Source: Caulobacteraceae bacterium
Lineage (GTDB): Bacteria > Pseudomonadota > Alphaproteobacteria > Caulobacterales > Caulobacteraceae
Direction: 5' to 3'
Length of the DNA: 64,000 bases
Assembly: GCA_947476325.1 (NCBI GenBank)
Contig: CANJPZ010000001.1
Span: forward strand, 1-64,000
The position numbers were made by a program, and so were the translations under genes. Every line of letters begins with the position of its first letter. Position 1 is the stretch's first letter. The notes under the pieces are model-generated. The model was not told the DNA's origin. It did no database searches and saw only the letters and a list, made by a program, of their open reading frames with translations. Of the stretch, positions 45,760 through 54,106 are shown piece by piece.

Positions 45760-46841
45760 CCCCGGCGCAGCTTGCCACCGGGGGCCGAGGCCATCAGGCC
45801 AAGGATTCGGTCGAGAATCTTCGGCTCGTAGCCTTCGGTATGACCTTTATCGAGCCGGTTCACGTCCGCCACGATCCGACCGCCCTTGCAGCCCGGGAAG
45901 GTGAAGACATTGGCCGTGCCGGGCCGCGCGTGGCGCCCCCATCCCGGACCGCGGGTCTGATCGGTGGCGGTCACGTATCCTGCCTGGGTGTCGACGATGT
46001 CGGGCTGACGGACCCGCGCGCCGCAGCCGTACTTGTCGGCCCAGGTCGAGGTCGCCGGGATGCTGCCCTCCAGCTCACCTTGCGAATAGATGTAGGAAAA
46101 ATCACAATCCAGCGGCGGCTGGGCCGCTGCAGCGGGTGCTACGCCCCCGGCCCGTCCGGCCGGCGCCGCCGGACTCGTTGCGCCACGTGCAGGCGCGCCG
46201 CCACCCGGCGCGCCTTGCGCGGCCCCGGTGCGGACATAGCCGGTGGGATTGCCGACCCGCCCGCCGGACAGGCTGATGTATCCATCGACCTTGTCGCGGA
46301 AATAGGGGCTGCAGACGATACGGCGGCTGGTGATTCCACCCTGGGAATGGCCGGCCAGCCAGAAGGCCTTGATGTTGCTCTTGCCGAACGACCTGATCAC
46401 CAGATCCGAGATGTCCTGCAGGTACTGATCGTCCGCCGCTGCCTGCCAGGTACGGCCCGGCATCGGCGCCGCCGCCGTCGGGGTGGCCACCACCAGGCGG
46501 TACTTTTCCTTGCCATCGATGGCCGGGAAGTAATGCCGCTGCCAGTTGCCCACCGATCCGGCGCCGTGAATGTTCAGGATGAACAGCACCTTCTCGTTCG
46601 GCTTCAGGTCGCAGGGGAAATCCAGAAAGAACTTGCGGCCGGACTTGGGCTCGAGCGCCGCGCCCTGAAAGCCCGACAGCTCGGCCAGGCAGTTGGCCTC
46701 GGGACAGTTGATCCGGGGCGGGTTGTCGCACGTCACGCCCGCCACCATGCGCGGCTCACTGGCCGAAGCCGCCGTACCCAGCGCTGCGGCCATGCCCAAC
46801 AGCGCGGTCAGCCTTACGGCGGCTTTGATTGAACGCTTCAT
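45756..46841 (-). CDS. Secreted alpha/beta-hydrolase, PHB-depolymerase-like esterase (paralogue 3)
   Basis: The protein has 361 aa. It is more distant from the other two but keeps the same plan: signal peptide (GTAASA), CDNPPRINCPEANC, IHGAGSVGNWQRHYFP, Ser 166 in AGHSQGG, YFRDKVDGYISLSGGRVG, a shorter Ala/Pro/Gly-rich insertion of about 40 residues, then DCDFSYIYS and KGHTEGYEP. It presumably hydrolyses an ester in the periplasm or outside the cell. The stop overlaps the TetR stop by 4 bp. About 70 bp separate it from the rluD stop. Confidence 0.8.
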   Translation of the reverse strand: MKRSIKAAVRLTALLGMAAALGTAASASEPRMVAGVTCDNPPRINCPEANCLAELSGFQGAALEPKSGRKFFLDFPCDLKPNEKVLFILNIHGAGSVGNWQRHYFPAIDGKEKYRLVVATPTAAAPMPGRTWQAAADDQYLQDISDLVIRSFGKSNIKAFWLAGHSQGGITSRRIVCSPYFRDKVDGYISLSGGRVGNPTGYVRTGAAQGAPGGGAPARGATSPAAPAGRAGGVAPAAAAQPPLDCDFSYIYSQGELEGSIPATSTWADKYGCGARVRQPDIVDTQAGYVTATDQTRGPGWGRHARPGTANVFTFPGCKGGRIVADVNRLDKGHTEGYEPKILDRILGLMASAPGGKLRRG

Positions 46842-46910
46842 GGCCCTCTCCCGAACATCGGCGCCCCCGCGCCTATCGACGCTAGTCTAGGCCCACATCA
46901 CGGCGTTCGC

Positions 46911-47927
46911 CTAGAGGGTCTCGAGCCCCGCCTCAAGCGCCGCCAGGTCGGCGGGGAAGGGGGTCTCAAAGCGCAGGGTTCTGCCGGTGATCGGGTGGAC
47001 AAAGCCCAGGACCGACGCGTGCAGCGCCTGGCGATGCAGCCCGGCCTGCGCCATCACCTCGCGCACGGCAAGGGACGGCTGGCTGGAGCCATAGAGCGGA
47101 TCGCCAAGGCAGGGCGCGCCGCGCGAGGCCAGGTGTACACGGATCTGGTGGGTGCGGCCGGTCTCCAGCGTGCACGACACCTTGGCGGCCAGGGGGCGGA
47201 TCTCGGGGCCATAGGCGCGCAGGGTCTTGTAGTGGGTGACCGCTTCACGGCCGCCGGTCTTGAGCACGGCCATCTTCTTTCGGTCGGCATGGGAGCGGCC
47301 GATGCGGGTTTCGATCTTGCCGGCGAGCGGTTTTGGCGCGCCACGCGTCAGGGCCAGATAGACCCGGTCGATGTCGTGGGCCTCGAACAGTTTGGCCAGA
47401 CCCCGGTGAGCTGCGTCGGACTTGGCCGCGACCATGACGCCGGATGTGTCCTTGTCCAGCCGGTGGACAATGCCTGGCCGGGCGACGCCGCCAATACCGG
47501 ACAGGCTGGCCCCGCAATGGCGCAGCAGGGCGTTGACCAGGGTGCCGCTCTCGCTGCCGGGCGCAGGGTGGGCGGCCATGCCGGCCGGCTTGTCGATGAC
47601 GATCAGGTGCTCGTCTTCGAACAGCACGGTCAGAGGAATGTCTTCAGCCGCCGGCTCGGCGGCCAGCAGGGCGGGGATTTCGATACGATAGTCCCCGGGC
47701 GAGGCCTTGGCCGAGGCATCGGTCAGCACGATCCCGTCGCGGCTGACCATGCCCTGGGCCATCAGGGCCTGCAGCCGCGCGCGCGACAGGTCCGGCAACT
47801 TGTCGGTCAGGGTCCGGTCGAGCCGTCCGCCGGCATCGTCGGCCGTCAGCTCCACAATCCGGATCCCGGCTGGCCCGGGATCAAGCGGAAGCGCCTCATC
47901 GATCTCGTCGATGATGACGTCGGTCAT
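46911..47927 (-). CDS. rluD: 23S rRNA pseudouridine synthase RluD (RluA family)
   Basis: The enzyme makes pseudouridines in helix 69 of 23S rRNA. An S4 domain (GRLDRTLTDKLPDLSRARLQALMAQG) is followed by the RluA catalytic domain with GIVHRLDKDTSGVMVAAKSD (catalytic Asp in HRLD) and TGRTHQIRVHLASRGAPCLGDPLYG. The 338 aa fit RluD better than RluA, which lacks S4. It follows the EncFtn-like gene at 18 bp on the same strand. Confidence 0.93.
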   Translation of the reverse strand: MTDVIIDEIDEALPLDPGPAGIRIVELTADDAGGRLDRTLTDKLPDLSRARLQALMAQGMVSRDGIVLTDASAKASPGDYRIEIPALLAAEPAAEDIPLTVLFEDEHLIVIDKPAGMAAHPAPGSESGTLVNALLRHCGASLSGIGGVARPGIVHRLDKDTSGVMVAAKSDAAHRGLAKLFEAHDIDRVYLALTRGAPKPLAGKIETRIGRSHADRKKMAVLKTGGREAVTHYKTLRAYGPEIRPLAAKVSCTLETGRTHQIRVHLASRGAPCLGDPLYGSSQPSLAVREVMAQAGLHRQALHASVLGFVHPITGRTLRFETPFPADLAALEAGLETL

Positions 47928-47945
47928 GCCCGGGCCGCAAGGCGG

Positions 47946-48263
47946 CTACTGGCCATCGTCGCCCGTGACCGCTTCTTCGTGACCGGTGATCGAGCCGTCG
48001 GTGAACAGGTATTCCCGCAGTTCCTTGTCGGCTTCGGGATCATTGCGGCGGATCCATTCCAGCACCATCGAGGCATGTTCCAGCTCTTCCTTGGCGTTGT
48101 GCAGCAGGATTTCGCGCAAGCTCGGATCATCGCAGTCATCGGCCCGCTGGCGATACCAGTCCACCGCCTCGAACTCCTCGATCAGCGAGGTGATGGCGTA
48201 ATGCAGGTTCAGCGTCTTCTTCGACAGCTTTTCGCGCGGGACGTGAAGGCCTTCGCTCGACAT
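47946..48263 (-). CDS. EncFtn-like (encapsulated-ferritin family) protein without an adjacent encapsulin gene
   Basis: This 105-aa two-helix ferritin-like protein is strikingly like EncFtn of Rhodospirillum rubrum: SLIEEFEAVDWYRQRAD and KEELEHASMVLEWIRRND align without gaps. Glu 30, Glu 60 and His 63 correspond to the ferroxidase-centre residues, and Trp 36 and Tyr 37 to the entry-site residues. EncFtn forms ring decamers and oxidises iron for storage in an encapsulin shell. Here the protein stops soon after LFTDGSITGHE, with no long tail carrying a shell-targeting peptide. Neighbours are hisI and rluD, with no encapsulin in the window. AGGAG precedes ATG 48263. Confidence 0.82.
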   Translation of the reverse strand: MSSEGLHVPREKLSKKTLNLHYAITSLIEEFEAVDWYRQRADDCDDPSLREILLHNAKEELEHASMVLEWIRRNDPEADKELREYLFTDGSITGHEEAVTGDDGQ

Positions 48264-48275
48264 GGGGTCTCCTGA

Positions 48276-48671
48276 CTAATCGGGGCGTTCAACGAGTCTG
48301 CCGTCTACCACAACGCGGTAGAAGCAGGATCGAAACCCGACGTGGCAGGCGCCGCCGTCGCCCTGGGGCAAGACCTTGAGCAAAACCGCGTCCTGGTCGC
48401 AGTCAAAACGCACTTCCTGAACCTGCTGCATCTGGCCGCTGGTCTCGCCTTTTTTCCACAGTTCGCCGCGCGAACGGCTCCAGTAGTGGGCAAATCCGGT
48501 ATCCAGCGTCAGGCGCAGGGCCTCATCGTTCATCCAGGCCAGCATCAGCACCTCGCCGGTCACGGCGTGAGTGGTCACGGCCGCGATCAGGCCGGCCGCG
48601 TCGAAGCGCGGCGCGATCTCGGTTCCGCGCTCAAGGGCGGTGGTGTCGGGAGCGGTGGGGAACCTGGGCAT
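48276..48671 (-). CDS. hisI: Phosphoribosyl-AMP cyclohydrolase HisI
   Basis: HisI opens the adenine ring of PR-AMP, step three of histidine synthesis. The zinc and magnesium sites are visible: [19 protein letters not shown], the DCDQDAVLL aspartates, and cysteines in DCDQ, GGACHVG and RSCFYR. The protein is about 131 aa. Three ATGs (48683, 48674, 48671) lie in frame; GAGG best serves the last. It is apart from the his genes at the end of the window. It precedes the EncFtn-like gene by 12 bp. Confidence 0.92.
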   Translation of the reverse strand: MPRFPTAPDTTALERGTEIAPRFDAAGLIAAVTTHAVTGEVLMLAWMNDEALRLTLDTGFAHYWSRSRGELWKKGETSGQMQQVQEVRFDCDQDAVLLKVLPQGDGGACHVGFRSCFYRVVVDGRLVERPD

Positions 48672-48747
48672 CATGGGCCTCATATGGCGCCGCCGGCGGG
48701 GTTGGCGCTAGCCCTGCCTCACGGCCTTTTTGAGGGGACGAGGCCCC

Positions 48748-49380
48748 CTACGCCCGGTTGCAGAAGTCCAGGAACCGCTTTTGCAGGTCCTTGTCGGTCT
48801 TGAAGGCGCCGGTGAACTGGGTGGTGATGGTCGAGACGTGCTTGTGGTGCACGCCGCGCGTGGTCATGCACTGGTGCTCGGCGTCGATCAGAATGGCCAC
48901 GCCGCCGGGAGCCAGGGACTCCTCGATCGCCTGGGCGATCTGGATGGTCATGGTCTCCTGGGTCTGCAGACGCTTGGCGAAGATCTCGACCACCCGGGCC
49001 AGCTTGGAGATGCCGACCACCTTTTCGCGCGGCAGATAGGCGACATAGGCCTTGCCGAGGAACGGGGCCATGTGGTGCTCGCAGTGGCTCTCCACATCGA
49101 TGTCGCGCAGCATGACGATGTCGTCATAGCCCTGGACATCCTCAAAGGTGCGCGCCAGCTCCTTGACCGGATCGGCGCGATAGCCCGAGAACCATTCTTC
49201 ATAGGCGTCGACCACGCGCTTTGGCGTGTCGAGGACGCCTTCACGGGCCGGGTCATCACCCGCCCAGGCAATAAGAGTGCGTACGGCATCCATGGCCGCT
49301 TCACGCGACGGACGCTTCACTGCGGAAAACTCGACGCGGGTTTCCGTGGCCGGGGTGCGGTCATGAACGACGGAGTCCAT
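48748..49380 (-). CDS. folE: GTP cyclohydrolase I FolE
   Basis: FolE converts GTP to dihydroneopterin triphosphate, the entry to folate synthesis. Zinc ligands are in [12 protein letters not shown] and in [29 protein letters not shown] and [20 protein letters not shown] are family blocks. ATG 49380 ([10 protein letters not shown]) gives 210 aa; the frame is open to 49488, but the extra 36 residues are Arg-rich and not family-like. The promoter region is shared with cysS. With folP (30870) and fthC (15596) it covers several folate steps in this window. Confidence 0.94.
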   Translation of the reverse strand: MDSVVHDRTPATETRVEFSAVKRPSREAAMDAVRTLIAWAGDDPAREGVLDTPKRVVDAYEEWFSGYRADPVKELARTFEDVQGYDDIVMLRDIDVESHCEHHMAPFLGKAYVAYLPREKVVGISKLARVVEIFAKRLQTQETMTIQIAQAIEESLAPGGVAILIDAEHQCMTTRGVHHKHVSTITTQFTGAFKTDKDLQKRFLDFCNRA

Positions 49381-49414
49381 TGAGGTTACAAGGTCTTTCC
49401 GGGCTCTAGTTGCG

Positions 49415-49432
49415 CCGGAACGAGGGTTCCGG
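49415..49432. promoter_or_regulatory. Perfect inverted repeat between folE and cysS
   Basis: CCGGAAC-GAGG-GTTCCGG has 7-bp arms. It lies 35 bp upstream of the folE start, in its 5' region, so it is either an operator or a leader hairpin. No regulator is known to me for this sequence. Confidence 0.4.
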
Positions 49433-49573
49433 AATGACGCGTTCGCCCAAGATGTCCGTCGGGGCCTTTGTAATCCCGCGAAAGCCATTCGCTACCCGGA
49501 CAACAAAAGCTATATGGGACAAATACCCCGTTCGGCAACCGTGCCCTTACGTCAATAGCGTTTAGAAATCCTG

Positions 49574-50935
49574 ATGACCCTGCAGCTTTACGACACCATG
49601 GCCCGCGAAAAGCGGCCCTTTGTCCCCCGCGATCCGGCCCGGGTGACGATGTATGTCTGCGGTCCCACGGTCTACAATCACGTCCATATCGGCAATGCGC
49701 GCCCGGTGGTGGCGTTCGACATTCTGTTCCGCCTGCTGCGCCATACCTATGGCGAGGCCGCCGTCATCTATGCCCGCAACATCACCGACGTGGATGACAA
49801 GATAAACGCCAAGGCGGCCGAGGAAGGCGTTCCGATCAAGACCATCACCGACCGCTTCACCGCCTATTATCACGAACAGATGGCGGCCCTGGGCGCCCTT
49901 GCGCCGACCTTCGAGCCGCGCGCCACCGACCACATCGCCGCCATGCTGACGATGATCGCCGCGCTGGTGGACAAGGGGTTCGCCTACGCTGCTGAAGGTC
50001 ACGTGCTGTTCGACACCACCGCCTACCCGGACTACGGCCAGCTGTCGGGCCGGACCCTGGACGACATGATCGCCGGCGCGCGGGTCGAGGTCGCGCCCTA
50101 CAAGAAGAACCCCGCCGACTTCGTATTGTGGAAGCCGTCGAAGGCGGGCGATCCGTCCTGGGACAGCGCCTTTGGCGCAGGCCGGCCCGGCTGGCACATC
50201 GAATGCTCGGCCATGATCGAGACGGTGCTGGGCCTGCCCATCGACATCCACGGCGGCGGCATCGACCTGGTGTTCCCGCACCATGAGAACGAGCTGGCCC
50301 AGGGCGTCTGCGCCCATGAGGGCGGTGAATTCGCCCACTACTGGATGCACAACGGTTTCCTCGATTTCTCCGGCGAGAAGATGAGCAAGTCGCTGGGCAA
50401 TGTGGTGCGCCCGCATGACCTGCTGGAGTCCGGCATCCCCGGCGAGGTGCTGCGCTGGGCCTTGCTCTCGGCCCACTACCGCCAGCCCCTGGACTGGACC
50501 GACAGCCTGATCGAGCAGAGCCGCAAGAGCCTGGACTATCTCTACGGCGTGCTGCGCCGGGCCGATCGGGGACCGGCGTCCGGTCAGGTTCCGGTCGGCG
50601 TGCTGGAGGCCTTGCAAGACGATCTCAACACACCCAGGGCCCAGGCTGAACTCTACGCCCTGGCCAAGGCGGTGGAGACGGGTGGCGCGGCGACCGGCGA
50701 CCTTTTGGCGGCCGGCGCCCTGCTGGGCCTGTTGCAGGCCGACCCCGACGCCTGGTTTGAAACCGGCGCGGACGATGACCTCAAGGCAAAGGTCGAGGCC
50801 CTGCTCCAGACCCGCATCGACGCCCGCGCGGCCAAAGACTTCGCCACGGCTGACCGCATCCGCGCTGAAATCGACGCCCTGGGCGTTATCGTCATGGATG
50901 GCCCCACGGGCGCCACCTGGCGGATGCGGGACTAG
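49574..50935 (+). CDS. cysS: Cysteinyl-tRNA synthetase
   Basis: This class I synthetase charges tRNA-Cys. The zinc Cys and HIGH-type motif are in YVCGPTVYNHVHIGNARP, the zinc ligands continue in GWHIECSAMIE and FPHHENELAQ, and KMSKS is in GEKMSKSLGN. The 453-aa protein carries the helical C-terminal domain with LLQTRIDARAAKDFATADRIR. No SD is obvious. It is followed after 4 bp by the SRPBCC gene. Confidence 0.96.
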   Translation: MTLQLYDTMAREKRPFVPRDPARVTMYVCGPTVYNHVHIGNARPVVAFDILFRLLRHTYGEAAVIYARNITDVDDKINAKAAEEGVPIKTITDRFTAYYHEQMAALGALAPTFEPRATDHIAAMLTMIAALVDKGFAYAAEGHVLFDTTAYPDYGQLSGRTLDDMIAGARVEVAPYKKNPADFVLWKPSKAGDPSWDSAFGAGRPGWHIECSAMIETVLGLPIDIHGGGIDLVFPHHENELAQGVCAHEGGEFAHYWMHNGFLDFSGEKMSKSLGNVVRPHDLLESGIPGEVLRWALLSAHYRQPLDWTDSLIEQSRKSLDYLYGVLRRADRGPASGQVPVGVLEALQDDLNTPRAQAELYALAKAVETGGAATGDLLAAGALLGLLQADPDAWFETGADDDLKAKVEALLQTRIDARAAKDFATADRIRAEIDALGVIVMDGPTGATWRMRD

Positions 50936-50939
50936 ACCG

Positions 50940-51467
50940 ATGGTGTTTGGACCTCGCCTGATGCAGGGACCGGCCGGCGGCGGCAAGGTGCCCAAGGGCG
51001 GCGCCGTGCCGATCCGCATCGAAGCGCGCATCGGCGTACAGGCGCCAGCCGCCGTGATCTGGGAGTTGCTGGGCGATCTGCCGACCTGGGCCGCCTGGTG
51101 TCCCATCTATCCGCGCGCCGAAGGGTTGCTCCGGATCAACGAGCGGCTGTCCCTGACCCTGGCCTTGCCCGGCTTGCCGGAGCGGGAAATCACGCCCCGG
51201 GTCATCGACTGGATGCCGGAAGAACAGATCCTGTGGGCCGATACGGCCTGGCGCGGCTGGGCCAAGTCGGTGCGCTACATCGAGGTTGATGTGCTGTCCG
51301 AGACCGGCTGTATCATCGCCAATGGCGAGCAGTTCGAGGGCATGTTCTCGGAACTCTTCGCCGAAAAACACCGCAAGGCCATGAAGAAGGGCTTCATCGC
51401 CTTCAACGAGGCCCTGAAGGAACAGGCCGAGACCCTCTGGCAGGATCGCCAGCGCAAGGCCAGATAA
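50940..51467 (+). CDS. SRPBCC-domain protein (START-like)
   Basis: The protein has 175 aa. The segment IEARIGVQAPAAVIWELLGDLPTWAAWCPIYPRAEG is the standard start of an SRPBCC (polyketide cyclase/START-like) ligand-binding domain; LSLTLALPGLPEREITPRVIDW and ILWADTAWRGWAKSVRYIEV continue the helix-grip fold. A 30-residue Gly-rich leader precedes it. No signal peptide is present. The ligand is unknown. It lies 4 bp after cysS and 5 bp before the NifU-like gene, hence probably one operon. Confidence 0.8.
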   Translation: MVFGPRLMQGPAGGGKVPKGGAVPIRIEARIGVQAPAAVIWELLGDLPTWAAWCPIYPRAEGLLRINERLSLTLALPGLPEREITPRVIDWMPEEQILWADTAWRGWAKSVRYIEVDVLSETGCIIANGEQFEGMFSELFAEKHRKAMKKGFIAFNEALKEQAETLWQDRQRKAR

Positions 51468-51472
51468 GACCC

Positions 51473-51922
51473 ATGCTCGACGACCTCTATTCGGCAAGGA
51501 TCCTCAAGGCGGCGGCCAACATGCCTCACGCCGGGCGCCTGCCTGAGCCGCAAGGCAGCTCTGAAAAAATCGCCAAGCTGTGCGGCAGCAGGGTGCTGGT
51601 CGACGTTGCGGTGACCGGCGGCCGGGTCAGTGACTTTGCCCAGGAGGTCAAGGCCTGCGCCCTGGGCCAGGCGGCGGCGGCGATCCTCGGCGAGCACATC
51701 ATTGGTGCGACCCCCGCCGAGGTCGACGAAGCGCGAGACGCGCTCTATGCTATGCTCAAGTCGGGCGGCCCTGCCCCTCAAGGAAGATTTTCGGACCTCG
51801 CCATGCTCGAGCCCGTCAAGGATTACGCGCCGAGGCACGCCTCGACCCTGCTGGCCTTCGAGGCGGCGGCCGAGGCCCTGCGTCAGGCGACAACGCGAAC
51901 TAGCGCCGCCGGGGCGGCCTAG
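51473..51922 (+). CDS. NifU/IscU-like iron-sulfur scaffold protein lacking the third cysteine
   Basis: The protein has 149 aa. It follows the IscU N-domain (LYSARILKAAANMPHAGRLPEP, KLCGSRVLVDVAV with Cys 37, VKACALGQAAAAILGEHIIG with Cys 62). In canonical IscU the Cys is followed by Gly-Asp, and a third Cys lies in the last helix. Here those positions are Ser 39 and Ala 123 (APRHASTLLAFEA). So it may bind clusters with a partner or have another role. The gene order scaffold-yidD-thrS recurs in alphaproteobacteria. Confidence 0.82.
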   Translation: MLDDLYSARILKAAANMPHAGRLPEPQGSSEKIAKLCGSRVLVDVAVTGGRVSDFAQEVKACALGQAAAAILGEHIIGATPAEVDEARDALYAMLKSGGPAPQGRFSDLAMLEPVKDYAPRHASTLLAFEAAAEALRQATTRTSAAGAA

Positions 51923-51941
51923 AGGCGTCAAGGCCCCCGGC

Positions 51942-52175
51942 ATGATTTACGAACGCTGCGTCCGCGGGGCCCTGAAGGCCTACAAGTGGACGCTCTCGCC
52001 CCTGATCGGGCGCCAGTGCCGTTATGCGCCGAGTTGCTCGGAATATGCGGCCCAGGCCCTGATCGAACACGGGCCGGCGGTTGGAACCTGGATGTCCATC
52101 CGGCGCGTGTGCCGTTGCAATCCTCTCGGCGGTTCAGGATACGATCCGGTGCCGTCACGGAAGACAAAATCATGA
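51942..52175 (+). CDS. yidD: Membrane protein insertion efficiency factor YidD
   Basis: YidD is a small peripheral inner-membrane protein that assists YidC insertion. The 77 aa contain the family core YKWTLSPLIGRQCRYAPSCSEYAAQALIEHG and CRCNPLGGSGYDPVP, with four conserved cysteines. It overlaps thrS by 4 bp (ATGA). It is more often found next to rnpA-yidC; here it stands with thrS. Confidence 0.92.
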   Translation: MIYERCVRGALKAYKWTLSPLIGRQCRYAPSCSEYAAQALIEHGPAVGTWMSIRRVCRCNPLGGSGYDPVPSRKTKS

Positions 52176-54106
52176 TCGACCTTAAATTCCCGGACGGTAC
52201 GGTCCGCAGTTACGAAGACGGTGTTAGCGGACGCGACATCGCCTCGGCCATCTCGCCCAGTCTGGCCAAGCGCACCGTGCTGGTGCGCCTCGACAGCGCC
52301 CTGATCGACTTTGACCGCCCGATCACCCCGGCCCTGATCAAGGGCGAGGGGGCTATCGCCTTTATCGCGCGCGATGATCCGGCGGCGCTGGACACCCTGC
52401 GCCACGACGTCAGCCACATCATGGCCCAGGCGGTGCAGGAGCTGTTTCCCGGAACCCAGGTGACCATCGGTCCGGCCATCGACGACGGCTTTTACTACGA
52501 CTTCGCGCGCGACGAGCCGTTCTCCCTGGACGACCTGCCGAAGATCGAAGCGCGCATGAAAGAGATCGTCGACCGTGACGAAAAGCTGCGCCGCGAAGAG
52601 GTCGCCCGCGATGTCGCCATCACCGACTTCGCCGCCATGGGCGAGTCCTACAAGGCCGAGATCATCCGCGACCTGCCCGATACCGCGCCGATCAGCGTCT
52701 ATCACCAGGGCGACTGGAAAGACCTGTGTCTGGGCCCGCACTTTCCCTCGACCAAACCTGTCGGCAAGGCCTTCAAGCTGACCAAGCTGGCCGGCGCCTA
52801 CTGGCGGGGCAATTCCGACAACGCCCAGCTGCAGCGCATCTACGGCACGGCCTGGGCGACCGAGGCTGACCTTGAGGCGCACCTGACGCGGCTTGAGGAA
52901 GCTGAAAAACGCGACCACCGCAAACTGGGCGCGGTCATGGACCTCTTCCACATCCAGGAAGAGGGCAGGGGGATGATCTTCTGGCACCCCAAGGGCTGGA
53001 TGCTTTACCGCACACTGCAGAACTACGTCCGGCGGCGGATGGAGGCGGGCGGCTATGACGAGGTCAAGACGCCGCAGATCCTCGACCGGGCATTGTGGGA
53101 AAAGTCCGGCCACTGGGACAAGTTCCACGCCAGCATGTTCGTCTGCGAAACCGCCGACGGCGATACGCTCGCCATCAAGCCGATGAACTGCCCGGGCCAT
53201 ATCCAGATCTTCAACCACGGCCAGAAGTCCTATCGCGACCTGCCGATCCGGCTGGCCGAGTTCGAGGGCCTGCACCGCAATGAAGGCTCGGGCGGCCTGC
53301 ACGGCCTGCTGCGCGTGCGCCAGCTGTCCCAGGACGATGCCCACGTCTTCTGCCGCGAAGACCAGATCGAGGAAGAATCCCGCGCCTTCATCGAGATGCT
53401 GCGGGTGATCTATGACGACCTGGGCGTCGAGTTGCATTCGGTGAAACTGGCCCTGCGCCCCGACCTGCGCTTTGGCACCGACGAGAACTGGACGGTCGCC
53501 GAAGACACCCTGGAGCGCGCCGCCAACGCCGCCGGCGTCGAGGTCGAACGCATCCCCAACGAAGGCGCCTTCTACGGGCCCAAGCTGGAGTTCCACCTGC
53601 GCGACGCCATCGGCCGCACCTGGCAATGCGGCACCCTGCAGCTGGACTATGTGCTGCCCGAGCGGCTGGATGCCTCCTACATCGCTGAAGATGGCCAGAA
53701 GCACCGGCCGGTCATGTTGCACCGGGCCATCCTGGGCTCGATGGAGCGCTTTACCGGCGTGCTGATCGAGCACTATGCCGGCGCCCTGCCGATCTGGTTG
53801 ACGCCGACCCAGATCGTGGTGGCCGCCATCACCCAAGACGCCGATGACTATGCCGTCCAGGTCACCGCCCGGCTGAAGAAGGCGGGCTTGCGGGCCGAGG
53901 CCGACCTGCGCAACGAAAAGGTCGGCTACAAGGTGCGCGAGCATTCCCTGGCAAAGGTGCCGGTCATCGCCGTCGTCGGTCGCCGCGAGGCCGAAGAAGG
54001 CACAGTCGCCATCCGGCGCCTGGGCTCCAACGATCAGACCATCCTGACCATTGAGGAAGCGGCGAGCCTGCTGGCGCTCGAAGCCACGCCGCCCGATCTG
54101 CGGTGA
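52172..54106 (+). CDS. thrS: Threonyl-tRNA synthetase
   Basis: This class II synthetase charges and edits tRNA-Thr. The TGS domain (residues 1-60), the editing domain with HDVSHIMAQAVQELFPG (zinc-like HxxxH), the catalytic domain (MNCPGHIQIFNHGQKSYRDLP with the zinc Cys; RLAEFEGLHRNEGSGGLHGLLRVR motif 2; HRAILGSMERF motif 3) and the anticodon domain (VRLKKAGLRAE type) are complete in 644 aa. ATG 52172 overlaps yidD. An earlier frame from 51986 is a shadow of yidD. Confidence 0.97.
   Translation: MIDLKFPDGTVRSYEDGVSGRDIASAISPSLAKRTVLVRLDSALIDFDRPITPALIKGEGAIAFIARDDPAALDTLRHDVSHIMAQAVQELFPGTQVTIGPAIDDGFYYDFARDEPFSLDDLPKIEARMKEIVDRDEKLRREEVARDVAITDFAAMGESYKAEIIRDLPDTAPISVYHQGDWKDLCLGPHFPSTKPVGKAFKLTKLAGAYWRGNSDNAQLQRIYGTAWATEADLEAHLTRLEEAEKRDHRKLGAVMDLFHIQEEGRGMIFWHPKGWMLYRTLQNYVRRRMEAGGYDEVKTPQILDRALWEKSGHWDKFHASMFVCETADGDTLAIKPMNCPGHIQIFNHGQKSYRDLPIRLAEFEGLHRNEGSGGLHGLLRVRQLSQDDAHVFCREDQIEEESRAFIEMLRVIYDDLGVELHSVKLALRPDLRFGTDENWTVAEDTLERAANAAGVEVERIPNEGAFYGPKLEFHLRDAIGRTWQCGTLQLDYVLPERLDASYIAEDGQKHRPVMLHRAILGSMERFTGVLIEHYAGALPIWLTPTQIVVAAITQDADDYAVQVTARLKKAGLRAEADLRNEKVGYKVREHSLAKVPVIAVVGRREAEEGTVAIRRLGSNDQTILTIEEAASLLALEATPPDLR

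Noticed and set aside
47946-48263. Encapsulin system
   Set aside because: The ferritin-like cargo is present, but no shell gene lies in the window, so a full system is not claimed.
46995-48275. 426-codon plus-strand frame across rluD and the EncFtn-like gene
   Set aside because: It runs antisense to two well-supported genes and shows no domain.
52022-53944. 640-codon minus-strand frame opposite thrS
   Set aside because: It lies over a full-length synthetase and its composition (Gln, His, Gly, Asp, Val rich) is that of a shadow frame.
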